Positions 11,215 to 22,939 of a stretch of 64,000 bases of DNA are shown in pieces. A model generated the notes under the pieces. It saw only the letters and a list, made by a program, of their open reading frames with translations. It was not told the origin of the DNA and made no database searches. The position numbers and the translations under genes are program-made. The DNA is from Ophiobolus disseminans. Taxonomy: Eukaryota > Ascomycota > Dothideomycetes > Pleosporales > Phaeosphaeriaceae. Position 1 is the stretch's first letter, and each line of letters starts with the position of its first letter. Location: positions 932,154 through 996,153 of the forward strand of contig MU006227.1 of NCBI GenBank assembly GCA_010093685.1. Reading direction: 5' to 3'.

Positions 11215-12138
11215 CAGGGTAGACTTGGAGCTGTTATGGCTAGGGATGTGAGTACAATTGATGGATTGAAGAGGTTTGTCTTCACTTACTGTAATTCCGA
11301 TGGTGGCATGATGACTTTGGGATGGCCTTCGGCGACGAGTTACGATTGGAAGGCTTTCATGCTGACAGCGACTATGACAAGGTTATGAAGTAAGTAGATT
11401 GTTGGTGACACCGGGTGTGTGAATTCTCGGGTCGGGTCTAAGTCAGCAGAGAGAACCATGAGCTACAAGTGTTTATCGCGAGTCCGCCGTACGATTCGGA
11501 GTCCATGAGCGATGGCCGAGAAGCTCGAAAAGGCCAGGTGGTCGGTCTTGCTGGTACGGGAGCGCGGCACGTACCATTCCCGAAATATCAACCACATCAT
11601 TTCTACCAAAACCTTCGATGTTCATTTTTTTCCATCAAGCTACGGCATATTCGATTCAATTTTACCAGACCGCAAGATCCTTGCACTTGTATAAGAGGAT
11701 TTGAGACATTTGGGGATTAAACGTCGATGTTTATCTCGAGGAGCGACCGGGAAAAGGCCATGCATACCCCCAAATAGGTATGTAAGTACGCTGATATCTG
11801 CTGGAGGAAATCGATGAAACGGAACAGACGTTCAATTTTGAGACTGTTCACCTCCAACAACTTCGACCTACCCTGGTTGTTGATTGCCTGGATTTCATAC
11901 CCCACGACGATAAACAGATAGACGGTGGATGGTATCGACCACTCCCTCTTGATTTGAGATGCCAGGTGAGAATACAGCTTCGATGTCTATGGGAGCTGGA
12001 GACTTAACCAACACATGTGCGTGGGTGGGGAATAGGACCTCGCGAATTGATTCATCGAAGTTCTTCAAGCACCTAGTGAGATCTCTCAACCCTGCCCAGG
12101 TGATGTATCTTCTAAATTCCTCGAGGCTCATGAACAGA
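11215..12138. other. Gene-poor interval with a possible decayed minus-strand frame
   Basis: A minus frame at 12131-11895 contains RDLTRCLKNFDESIREVLFP and stops at 11895; an overlapping frame follows to 11717. The two could be remains of one gene, but no family is recognised. Confidence 0.3.
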
Positions 12139-12222
12139 TCCTCCGTGGCGCAATTGGCAGCGCGTCTGACTGTTATCCAGCGTGGCGATCAGGATGTTGA
12201 AAGTCTATCCTTTCCGGGGGAG
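12139..12222 (+). tRNA. tRNA-Asn (GTT)-like gene with a 12-nt intron, possibly decayed
   Basis: A cloverleaf can be drawn. Acceptor strands 12139-12145 and 12215-12221 pair over 7 bp with one G-T pair. The D stem is GCGC/GCGC. The anticodon stem TCTGA/TCAGG flanks a loop with GTT. A 12-nt intron (12076-shifted numbering avoided: 12176-12187) lies one base after the anticodon, the canonical nuclear position. The T stem is GAAAG/CTTTC. The D loop has 8 nt and lacks the usual T before A, and the T loop has 6 nt instead of 7, so both internal promoter boxes are one base short. It may be a pseudogene or carry sequencing errors. Confidence 0.6.
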
Positions 12223-13348
12223 TTTACGTTTTTGTTCTAAAGTTTTGCCTTTTCGAGAGCATGATTTGGTCCCACAAGTCGACCAGAAGACGACTGAACA
12301 AGTTTTGTTTTTGGGGGCCATACAACCACTGCGGAACCAATCGCCGGTACTCTGAGTATCAAGTCGGCTTCACCGCGCATCCACGTTGCATATCGAGATG
12401 GCTTCGGAAACCTTATGACAGTTGTGACTTTATGTGTCGACTGCAGACCTGGAGTTTGGCGTCTGGCCCAAGTATCTGCACATTTATCAATCTTCGACCA
12501 AATCATGTCTCCATTTGAGACAGCTCTGTATTGCACATCGTCCACCAGCTGTTGCTCAGCCGCCGGAGTTGTTTCGCGACGCCGTTGTGTTCGATATCTG
12601 GGATTGGGGCGGTACATGCGGTTCCACCAGTTTCGTCCTCCCCGACGAGAGTCTTAGTGCCGAGATCGATCGATACGCAACGAACCTGGGTTGAGATTTC
12701 GCTGCCGCCCGGCGTGAATGCGGGACTTGGGAACGAAGGCAGCGAGCCTCTAATGCGAGAAGAGATTATGTGGATGATGTAGGATATCTGGCATGTTAGG
12801 CCGGAACCAGAGGCAATGCATCATCATTGACAGAGCAACAGGTCTGAACCAACGCCGATATCAGGTGCGCCGTGTGGAAGGAAATACGTGCGAAGTACGA
12901 TGCTTAACTCTCGAGATTTCGCAGCCGTGTCAATTATTGCCGAGGCGCGTTACGATAGGTTTGTGACAAAACTGTTGACGCTCGAAGGCCGAAATGTTCG
13001 GTAAGACCACTAAGATACCTTCAGGTTCCTTATCCTTGGGGATGTGTGTCTCCCCTTTGTTTTTGCCGAACGCGTTCTTAGCCCGCGCCGATGCGCGAAT
13101 CGATTTCGAAAGGATGAGCCAGAAATGGCCGGGTTCGAGGAGATCGGAGTCAGTTAACACGACTGGAGCTCGCAAGACGTGAGTTGGAGATGGGGTTGTC
13201 TGGATGTGTTGAGGCAAGAGGTCGCTCGTGATAAAAAAACTGGCATAAAGTGAAGGACGATTTCGAAACCCGAGCGGCACAACGTGGGGGCCATTTCCAA
13301 GGCTGGAAGAGTCAGCATCCTGCGGGTATATTGGCTAGGCTGCAACAT
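12223..13348. other. Possible decayed coding region on the minus strand
   Basis: On the minus strand a frame with STQVRCVSIDLGTKTLVGED reads through about 12720-12540 and then meets in-frame TGA and TAA codons. A separate open frame at 13280-12930 includes LEPGHFWLILSKSIRASARA and KEPEGILVVLPNISAFERQQ. They read like protein but match nothing I know. They may be a broken gene or chance. Confidence 0.3.
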
Positions 13349-16300
13349 GAAATCATAGATTGCGACACATTGGAGTTTATTCTCGCTACAAGCCGTGTCA
13401 GGTGGTTGGCTCGGGGTGGAATGATTGGCATCCGTTGCACTGCCTGTGATTCCCCTCGAGGGCCTTTGGAAACTTACACAGCGGCGTATAAAGACTCAAA
13501 AACATGCTAAACTACGAGGCAGAGCCTCTTGTCCATCATTGCCTCCCCAACGCGTTGCTAGCGAGCTCCGTCGGCTGTGCCATGTCCGCCGCCGCGACCT
13601 CACAAGCCTTCACACCACAGGGACAGCAATTGCAAGCCCATATGGGTACCGATATAGCTTCCTCGTTGACCCTCATGTCGTAGGAAGCATTCTTTCGGAC
13701 ACCCCTCTCTATTGTGCTCCCTTTATGCTCCGTTGGAGTGGCGGGCTGAGATATCTCGAGGAACGGTGGATACCACGCATTGGTGGCACCAAAGTCGATC
13801 GACTGAAGGGCGCCTACAAGTTATAAGCGGAGATATAGCGGGATTAATTCAAACTTGATGCAACTTCACAGCTGCCACATGGAAGGGACGTAGAGGTTGT
13901 CGCCGCCCATGCTCCTATGTTACGCAGTGCAGTGCTCTGCTGTCATACAGAGCCCAGCGGGTTTGCGATGATGGGTATCCTTGTACAAGCTGGGAGAAAA
14001 GCGAGTGGCAGCATGCATTGCCAAGCAGTGGAGCGCAAGGTCGGTGTTACCATCGTGGTGTAGCCATCGCAGCATCCATGTAAGTGCTTTGAATTTGGGC
14101 GGATCAGGAGCCGCTGAAGTGGCGTCGGGGAAGTGGATCTGTGCATAACAGATTCTTGTCTCAGGTAGACAAGATGGGAAGATATGTCATATCCGTGATC
14201 CCCCTTGCTTGTCATCTGCAGGCGGTGAGGAAGGAATGTTTTCGGCTGGTCACATCCAATAGATATTCCTGGGCTTTCTGATCACGGGCCGATCGACCTA
14301 CTCGGGTCGGAAAAAGCGTGCAACGTGCCAAAGCCTAGCCAGCATGACCGACTCCATCTCACGGTTGTGCCACTACTAGCGTGGCTTCGAGCTCTCTAGT
14401 TCAATGTCTTACAAGTCAATGCTCGCTTCACAGTATATCATCTTTCCCTCACTAGAAGGCGCATGGCTCGGGGTCGTGTCGGGCTGCGTTTATCCTTCCC
14501 TACAGGCTCCTGTCATCCAGGAAGCCAGTCCATGTGAGATTTCGGCCGGTTGACCCGAGACGTCCAATCCAAACGTTGGTTGAAACTGGTCATTCCACAA
14601 GGCTGTAGTTACAACTGTCTCTCACTACGGAGCCGCGAAAGTTGGAAGGCATGTGAGGCTGACCAGTGCCATACAATTCGCGACTGAGCGTCGTGGCGAA
14701 TACCCATAGTGCATAACACCATGTCGGTGCATCCTCATATGGAAAGAATAGGGAAGTGACCGCTTCCCCGATCAGGGCTCCCTGTATACACGCTCCTTCG
14801 ATCGCGCTGCACCCCACGGACGTGTAGTATCAGCAACATGAGCATTTTAAGACGTTTTCGATGCCCAAACCCCTGAGCATCAGCTGCATGGGTTTAGGGC
14901 AAGTCGCATCCGCCGCATACGTGTCTTGTCCCAGTCGCATTTAACGGAAGGAAGCAAACCGGTTGATCTTTCCACCCGGGATGCCGTGGGGTCACACATG
15001 ATGCCTCGTGAATAAGGTTTAACCGCTGATGGTACACGCGCGTGGGATGTCACTGCTGCATACCGAAGGCGTAACAAGTGGTCAGTGCCCGTCACCCGGG
15101 CAGTGAGCCGGCGTAAGCAAGACCAGCCGTGGCATGCCGTAATAAGAAAGGCTGAAATATTGCCAGGGGACTGCGGTGTGGTTTCGTTTGCATCACGCCG
15201 CGTGATGTGATGAGCCAGCTGCTCCTACGCAGGGACTTGCTGACAATGCGTTGCATATAACCCTGCACGGAAGGAGCAAACTTTGTTTGGAGTTTTGATT
15301 GAAGAGGTCCTTGGAGTGAAGAGCACGCCCGGGAAGGAGTTCCGGCGTAGAACGCGTTGATCCATCTTGTTGGTGTTGCGCTTTTACTAGCTTGGCTGGA
15401 AGCTCAAAAGAGCAACGCGCGTGGCCTCTCAGGTGTATTGTGCTATGCGCAAAAGAATTGAGTATTTCTCTAGACTTCCACAAACTCTGATGGCTTCAGG
15501 GTTGGCATACTTCGAAAATTGCTTATTGTCTTCCAATTTTACTGGCTCAATTGATTCTCATAGGATTTTCAGACATGAGTTGTAGGTGGAGGTGCACAAG
15601 AGGGCGCCGGTAGTGGACTATACCGCTTGAAACGATACGGTAAGTCACGTGCCCGCGATGGATTCTGGGAAATTGACCTCGATTAATCGGTGACAGGCGA
15701 TCCCCGTAGGTTCCACTTCCGCGACGCCGATCGCATTTCTTCGTGTCCGCGTCGACAAAACGACGCCCTCGCCTTCGTACCTCGGAGTACGCGTGTGTGC
15801 CGATCCTCATGGCTTGCAAAGGTCCGAACCAATTACTCTAAAGCATAATAAGACAAAGGTCTATTAAGGCTGACATCTTTGCGTTAATGCAGAGAGGGGC
15901 GTGGCGGCTAGAGAAATTACAGCGAGCGTGAGACTGAGACACACACGATCAGTGATCAGTGTCCTGTGCGCAAACAATAGTGTGTCTTAAGACTCATGTT
16001 AATGTTTCATGTAGTTCGAAACAGATAGAAGGCCTCGTGGGCTTCAGCTTGGTGTGTTGAGCATGTTGACGATTGGTCGGGCATGCATGGCGAACCTTTT
16101 CTCAGCCTCGCCGCAGAACATGAAGCGGGTGCCACCTCTCTAACAATCTCACACCGCCAGTTCAGTGCTCTCGCCAAAAGGGTGTCTGGGCTAGATCCGG
16201 TCTCTTTGCTTTTGCAAGCGGAATCGACGCTGTTTGCATCGAGACGTTTGGCACGGATGTCGCAATATGCGTGGCTGCAGCATCCGCTTATGTGGCGTTT

Positions 16301-17083
16301 AGATCTGCAGTAACATATAAGCTATCTTCCCAACTTCCGATCGCAGTGAAGGCTGCTGCCCATAAGAGCGATCGGAAGGTACGGAAGTTACTGTCTCAGG
16401 CTTGGGGGCGAGGAAAGGGGGCGACTGACATCACGAGGCCCGATATGCGACCTTTTTCCATGGCAGCCAATCGTAATCTGTCTTTCTTGCAGTTGCATAT
16501 GCAGTCTGCAGGTACCTACATTGAGTCAGGGGCAACACGATTGTGCAGACCTCAGCTTCGGACAGGTGTTGGGTGCGTTCCACGCATTTGTTCGACTGAC
16601 AAGCCTCTGGCCGTCGAGCTGGGGGGTGGATCCGGTAAGGATGCCGGTGACCGCACTCTGCCGTCTGGTGCAGCCGCATTAGCTTGAGCGATAGATGAAT
16701 CCACTTCTGCAGTCACTCTACCACTTGACCTTAGGCTGGCCGGCCGAGATAACGCAACAGTGACGGTGCGATTGGTTCTCGCCAAACACTGCAAACCCGC
16801 ATCTTCCTAAGCTGTTTCGAGGGTTGCGGAGGCCAGTTTAAGTAGAACATCTTGGATTATGAGCAAGAACCTAGCAGAATATCATTGATGCTCCGTTTCA
16901 GAAGTATGAGATACATTGGAATGACTTGCACTTTTCGAAGACTGTTAAACCCAAACCGAATTCTAATTACACACTATGATGAATGGGATGAGAGTTGTAC
17001 GCTACACAGTGTTCGTAAAATGACAAAATTAAGAGTGACGATAGGAGAGATTACAACTGAGCCCAATACGCAGTACATGACCT
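13349..17083. other. Gene-poor stretch, nothing supported
   Basis: Only short frames without domains, codon pattern or plausible splice chains. I see no transposon ends, tRNA or rRNA. Base composition is not obviously AT-rich, so it is not a classic heavily RIP-mutated isochore. Confidence 0.4.
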
Positions 17084-17599
17084 CTAATGTTGTAAGGATC
17101 GAATCTCCAATTGAGTGGTAGCGCGACGACCGTTGAGCGGAGAATTTGCGGGTAAACCCCTTTGCTGTGTTGGAGCTTCAGCATTCCCGGCGGCTCGGTC
17201 CAGGTCGCTTAGAAATTCCCGGAGGTCGTCTCGAACATGCTGACCACACGTACAACCACATGATGTCGAAGTGCCCACACGAATGTTCTGCGTGAGAGCG
17301 GCAGGCGGTAAATTCCTCAACAGTTGCTGAGCAACAACTGAGATTGACGATGTCTCGCCATATGTACGTTGCTGATCGAGTGTCCGTAGTATGGCTTTGT
17401 GATACTGGCAGAAAATATTCGGCAAAGGCGTGGAGGATGTATCATCGGAAGGGGCTGTCCAGCCTTGGTTGTAGTTCTTGAAGAAAAGTTCGTCATCCAT
17501 TGTAGGTCTTCTCGTGGTACTGATGACATGTTAGTGTAGGCTAGTGTTGTGAAGAGGAATGGCTCACGTCATGATCCTTGCTGGATCACCTTGGGACAT
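17084..17599 (-). CDS. Unknown protein with an IRVGTSTSCGCTC motif
   Basis: Two exons, 17568-17599 and 17084-17519, joined by a 48-nt GT..AG intron; 155 residues starting MSQGDPARIM. Exon 2 contains NYNQGW, a CQYHKAIL stretch, ETSSIS, LPPAALTQNIRVGTSTSCGC and a helix LREFLSDLDRAA. The same order of motifs occurs in the gene at 22421-22939, so the two are paralogues about 5 kb apart on one strand. The cysteine group C-x-C-x-C could bind metal. No known domain is recognised. Both lie alone in the gene-poor stretch. The shared conserved residues argue that these are, or were, real genes. Confidence 0.6.
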
Positions 17600-20500
17600 T
17601 TGGACTTGGGCTGCCGTTGATTTAAACTTGTGGGATGCGAGGAGATCCAGTTATAGATGGCCGTGATGTGGGAACCTGGATCTATATATGTAGGTCGAGG
17701 GAGATTGTTCAACCTGACTCCACTAGCTACGCAAGCTATCTCCCAGGGGGACGTGATAGGAACAACAACATCAAGAATAATGAACTAGCAGATACGCCAT
17801 CGGTGATACAAGCTGAAAGCCACAGCAACATGGGTCGTCTCAGTTAAACTTGATTCTGAAACACTTCAGGTGTTGATGATCAGAGATATACTAGTCAGGT
17901 GGGCCAGGGTCAGCTTTGGCTTGGGCACCGATAATCCAGAGACTGTCATGACGTGGTATGGATAGCTCTGGCTGTGCATAACCTACGCGATATTCGGGGT
18001 GTGGTGGAGACAGTGTATCATCTTGAGGGAGAAGACCAGGGTTCGGATTCGACAGTGGCCGATGTGAGATGTCGTTTAAGATTGCAAGTCTTATAGTATC
18101 AACTGGCAGTACAGCATGTAGCAAGGGCTTTGGTTTCCAGGACGCGTGCGCGCGCAGTGCGTGGGCTCATGACTCGAGGGTGGGCGGATCGAAGCGCAAG
18201 AGCAAGTGCTGTCGACCAGGCAATTGACGGAACCTGCACTTACGCACAACAAACGACAAAAAACAGCTAGGTCGAGCTGGATTCGACATGCATGTGCTGG
18301 TAAAGTTAGTCTCAAAGGCATATCTGGAACCGGGCCTACGCGTGGCTGCCGGCAGGAGACGTGCATCTTGATACCTCCGATGCAAGAAACGCCAAGATGT
18401 GGATGGTTTTAAGTTTGAAAGAATAGAAATGAAATGGAAGTGAAGAAGATGCAGGGACCTGGGGTCGATGCAGGTATGCGCGGACCTGCGTTGGATGCGT
18501 GAGAGGTGGCTGGCGTGGGGGTGGCAAGTTCCTAACAACGAAATTGCAAAGTTCAAACATCACCTAGTGGAGCACCTAGTCGAGCTTTGCGGTCATTCTG
18601 CTCACGGCAGTCGCTAGAGTTCTGCGAACTCAGAAATAAGAAGTTCCTGGACTCTTTCGACGATAACACCCCAAGTTTCGATGTGTTGGTGGCTTAACTT
18701 GTTCCATAGTCATGCGAACGTTTTCCAAGGATCAGGGTATTGCACATAATCGATTTTAACGACAGATTCGAGCGCCAGTTATGCTGCTGTGATTGTCGAT
18801 CGGCAGGGTTGAAAAGCCACTCCATTGTCTCTGCGGACTGGAAGACCCTGCCCGTTTCTGGAACGACTCCGCGACCACCCGGTGACTCGGTGAGAGAGCC
18901 TTCGTGTGGAAGATTGACGAGAAGAGATAATTACAGCATGCATAAGAGTACGGACGGTTAGCGCACAGACAGGATCCCCGCACTGCGTGTCGAGCGAGGC
19001 GACGTGATCCTCTGCCCGATGTAACTAACACTGCATGACTGTATCCTTGTCTCTAGATTGCGGGCCTGCGTTCAAGGCGGCGAGGCTGGAAGATAGCCGC
19101 CATGTGGCCGCCACTGCGCACCTGCAGTAAGGCTTGTCGAATACAGGGACCATGGCGGCTGGGGTCCAGCAACGCGACTGATTTGTTACATGGAGAGATT
19201 TCCCTTTCGTATTCGGTTGAACGATGTGTCGGTGTGGATGGGTTGAGCTTGGTGCGCATATTTGGAGCTACCAGGCACCTAAAGGATGAATTTCCCGCCA
19301 GGTTGTTGACCGGTTGCTGACCGTCACCATAAATTCAGGACCATGATCCGACAATAGACTGGGAGATTACCGCCCATAATTGGGATCGACATAGCTGAAG
19401 CCTCGAGTCGCTTGTGAACTAGGTATGCTCTGATTTGGTGTTAGCGATGAACCATAAAACGTTGCGTTCCGGTCCGCCCCAGCAAGCTTCTCACGGGTTC
19501 AAAGGAGCGACAGGGATGTGACATCTGGTAATGGGAGGCGACGACCCGCCATGATGGGACACGATCCTACCAAGCTTTTCAATGTTGCAATAGAAGTCAC
19601 GACTGAAATGCTGCTTCCTGCTTAGATCACACAGCAGGTTTGCTCAACCAAATCGCGCCCAGTATTGCCACAAATGCGAGTACCCGTTCTTAACGAGCTG
19701 GCGCAATGATCGTGCCTGACTACTGTGCATGCTTGAGATGGACCGGATTGGCCGTGTGACATAACCAGCGAGGATACCGGTTCTGCAGAGATTAAGAATC
19801 AGATCAAGAACTCTGAGGTGTACCTGCAAGTCGAACAAATGATTGAGTGTACAAGATTGATGCCGCGAACCATTTGTCAACATACATCCTGAAACTCCCT
19901 TCCAGAAGCATCGGCGGCAAGACACTGCGATTTTGAACTCACACATATGCAGGTGGCATCCATTGTAGCTTTAGCGTGTGAGTGTTATGCTAGTCATCCT
20001 GTCTATCGATACATGGTAGTTGTAAGTCTCAAATGTCTGTGAAAGGGAGGTGCGGAATAATGCATTGCTCCCTTCTGGTATTCGATAGAAGCAGTGACGG
20101 CACCCTAAATTCGAGCTGACAAGAAGCCATTCTCGTGGGACGTGGCACCCAAGGAGCAGTGTGGCGAGGGCGAAGGATCAAGATGTGAAGATTCATCATG
20201 TCTTGACCAAACCGCCCTATGTCTGACCGGAGCGCGAGCACCGGCTCGCACAGCTATCTCCAAGTGCATTAGTTGGTTGTTGTAATGTTTTCGGGGAACG
20301 CAGGACGTCGTGAGATGTGGGGCACGCAATTTGAACACCTTCCTGTGATGTGTTTCATGAACCAAGGACGACACATTCCTGCCGATGCTACTTGTTTTAC
20401 TGTATTATCGACTGAAGGATACAAGGGGCAGGGGATTAGACGAGGCAGCTGAAGGTTCCTGCAGCGGCGCATGCTTGTTGGGGTAGAGAAAATCCTTCTA

Positions 20501-22420
20501 AAAGATCGGGCAGTGAGCTCCGCTACCTCCGAAAACCCCAGCAAGTGCAGCTGACATCCCAATGGGTCATGAGACCTCGATGAGGCTATGAAGTCAAGGG
20601 TATTCGCGAGTGTTGCGATAAGACCGGCATAACAAAACCGCCTAAGATACTGGTGCGAGCAACATCATGCGCGACATCAGCGAAGTCGCAATCCTGCATG
20701 GGGAGCACAAGCCGTTGAAAAAAAACAATGTGCCAACAGTGTCGCTGGAGGCTCCCCCCACCTGTTCACGGAGCCAATGATGCTCTCTTTCGACAGCCTT
20801 TCATCAGCAGAAACCATGCGACTTTTGGAATGCACCAGAACCTGCCGCAACAACCGCCCTACCCTCTTTCCGTATCCCTAGAGTTTTTACTTTTCGAGTT
20901 ATGAGATTTTGGCTGCCCACCACCCGGAAATCAGCGCAACCGACCGGTGACTGTTAGGGAAGCGAAGGGCCTGCCGCTATTCCGCAAACATGCACGCGTC
21001 ACTTTGAGCCATGGCGGTTAAGGAAATGAGGGATTCGGCGGTATCTCTCTAATAGTGAACGAAGCTGAAGACAGCTGTCGAGAGGCCCCGAGTTGCTTCT
21101 CTGCCTGTCGGAACTCTCAGGCATCAAAGCCGCTCGCACTGACCCCCACACTAAAACGCTCGTTGTAAAAAGCATGTCACCGACGGCCTTGGTATGATCA
21201 CTAAGCGGCCCGCCTGCATGCGCAACAACCAGCATCTTTCCTTAAATAACCTGCTTCGGGCGACGACTTTCACCCTTCCCCGGAAGGTCCCCCGGAAGGA
21301 AACTTCCGGCCGTGTTTAGAGTTTCACAAAGCAGCGACCAATAAGTCTTTCGCTAGGCCGACCGCTAGACCCGCGGATCAGGACCAGCTGTAAGGCGTCC
21401 GCAAATACCTGCCAAACGCAAAATCGGCTTGGACCCTCCGATTAGGAAGTGGGTGCCAGCACATCCACCTCGATTCTACTTTGACCGGGAAGTGGACATC
21501 CGCTTCACTTCCCTATCAAAGACTTGGGTGCATGGACGGGCTGGCACGTGCGTCTAGCTCAGCCCTGAGGCAGTTGGTGTACCCCATCCAAGCTGCGCAT
21601 CCGCCCGCTTGCGGGGCCGCCCTTGCAAATCCCGGCGCCTCTGGATCCTCGCCTTTCCACAGACGGCACGCTCCTAGAACGCGGTGAAGATCGGCTTCGG
21701 CACTGAACCGGCCCAGTTCAAGGAGATGGGGAATGATGCACAAGTGCAGGGTTGGTACAAACCTAGCTGTCACGTCGTTGCGGTTCCTGGATCAAAGCAG
21801 GGGAGTGCTTGCGCGACTTTCGAGTCCGGCTGTCCGTTTCCAAGTGTGCGGTCACTAACCCATGCGTTTCAGCGTCGCCGGTGAAGCCACCATTTCGGTG
21901 TGAACAGGCAGGTTTGTTCAGCTGATGCTATTTTGTCTTGCAAGCGTCGTGAGTTCGTAGGGTACGCATCGCTATACGGCTAGGTTGGTAATTTCACCCC
22001 GGTTCACCTGGCTCTACTATCGTTCGTTGTAAACAATTCTTGGAACAAGGACGATGTCGAGCTCGGCGTGGCAGCCGATCCCACGGTTTGTTGTGGATGT
22101 GGATGGGAATGCTACCATATGGGGTTTTACCACACGGTGCTTCTCCTGAGACGCATCGCGTAGCAACTTGAAGAGCCAAACATCTGAGTGACCATAGAAA
22201 GTTGTAAAAGCCAAATGATGAACCAAAACTTTGTCAATAATTACGAATGGTAAAACCCATGAGAGTGTCTACAGTGAAAACGTTCCAAAACATAGCGTCA
22301 TCGACAAACGAAGGGGCACCATGCAGCGCGCCAAAAGATATGCTATACTACCACACCCGTACCAAAACCCGCTTTCCTATTGCCACAACATTGTGATGAA
22401 ATGATATGATTCCTGGGGGT
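17600..22420. other. Gene-poor stretch, nothing supported
   Basis: About 4.8 kb lying between the two paralogues. Open frames are short and overlap on both strands without domain features. No LTR ends or target duplications were seen. Confidence 0.4.
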
Positions 22421-22939
22421 TCAGGCGTGGCGGTTGTCGGAGTTTGACACCGGGGAGACTGAGGCTTGTGCAATCCTATCGACATCAAGAACGAAGTCTC
22501 TGATGGCCCGACAAGTGCTTCGCCTACAAGAGCAGCGACATGATTTGGATGTTCCCACTCGAAGGCTGTGAGTAAGGTTCACAGGTGGCATGTTGGAAAT
22601 AAGAACTCCTCCGATGCTTGAAATTGAGTTCGCTTCTTCGTTATTGGATAGAAATTGGCTCTGGAGAATGGCTGCGTGATACGGACAGGCGGTATTTATT
22701 GCTGGCGTATCGATTTTTTTTGAGGACGAAAGTGGGCAGCCTTGGTCGTAGTAATTGATCGAGAATGGGTTGTGCTCGGTCAGACTTGGTGTTCTGGAGG
22801 CTCCAGGTGACGCGGCGTGACCACGGAGGGCAGGGCTTGGAACATCTTGTACATTTGTATCAGAGAGCGAGGTTGCGGGGCGGCTCTCCTCAGCCAGATG
22901 ATCTGGATTCTGTCTGATGAATCGAATTAGGTTGAACAC
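22421..22939 (-). CDS. Unknown protein with an LRVGTSKSCRCSC motif, paralogue of the 17-kb gene
   Basis: Open for 172 codons on the minus strand; the first codon here is GTG, so the true ATG probably lies in an upstream exon near 22960-23010 that I could not place with certainty. Conserved with the 17084-17599 product: a YDQG turn, CPYHAAIL, EANSISSIGG, MPPVNLTHSLRVGTSKSCRC and a helix IRDFVLDVDRIAQA. This copy has extra N-terminal sequence rich in Ser and Pro and one more cysteine. Function unknown; no DNA-binding or catalytic motif can be named with confidence. Confidence 0.55.
   Translation of the reverse strand: MFNLIRFIRQNPDHLAEESRPATSLSDTNVQDVPSPALRGHAASPGASRTPSLTEHNPFSINYYDQGCPLSSSKKIDTPAINTACPYHAAILQSQFLSNNEEANSISSIGGVLISNMPPVNLTHSLRVGTSKSCRCSCRRSTCRAIRDFVLDVDRIAQASVSPVSNSDNRHA

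Noticed and set aside
15700..15960. Possible tRNA or 5S signals in the gene desert
   Set aside because: No paired A and B boxes and no cloverleaf could be drawn.
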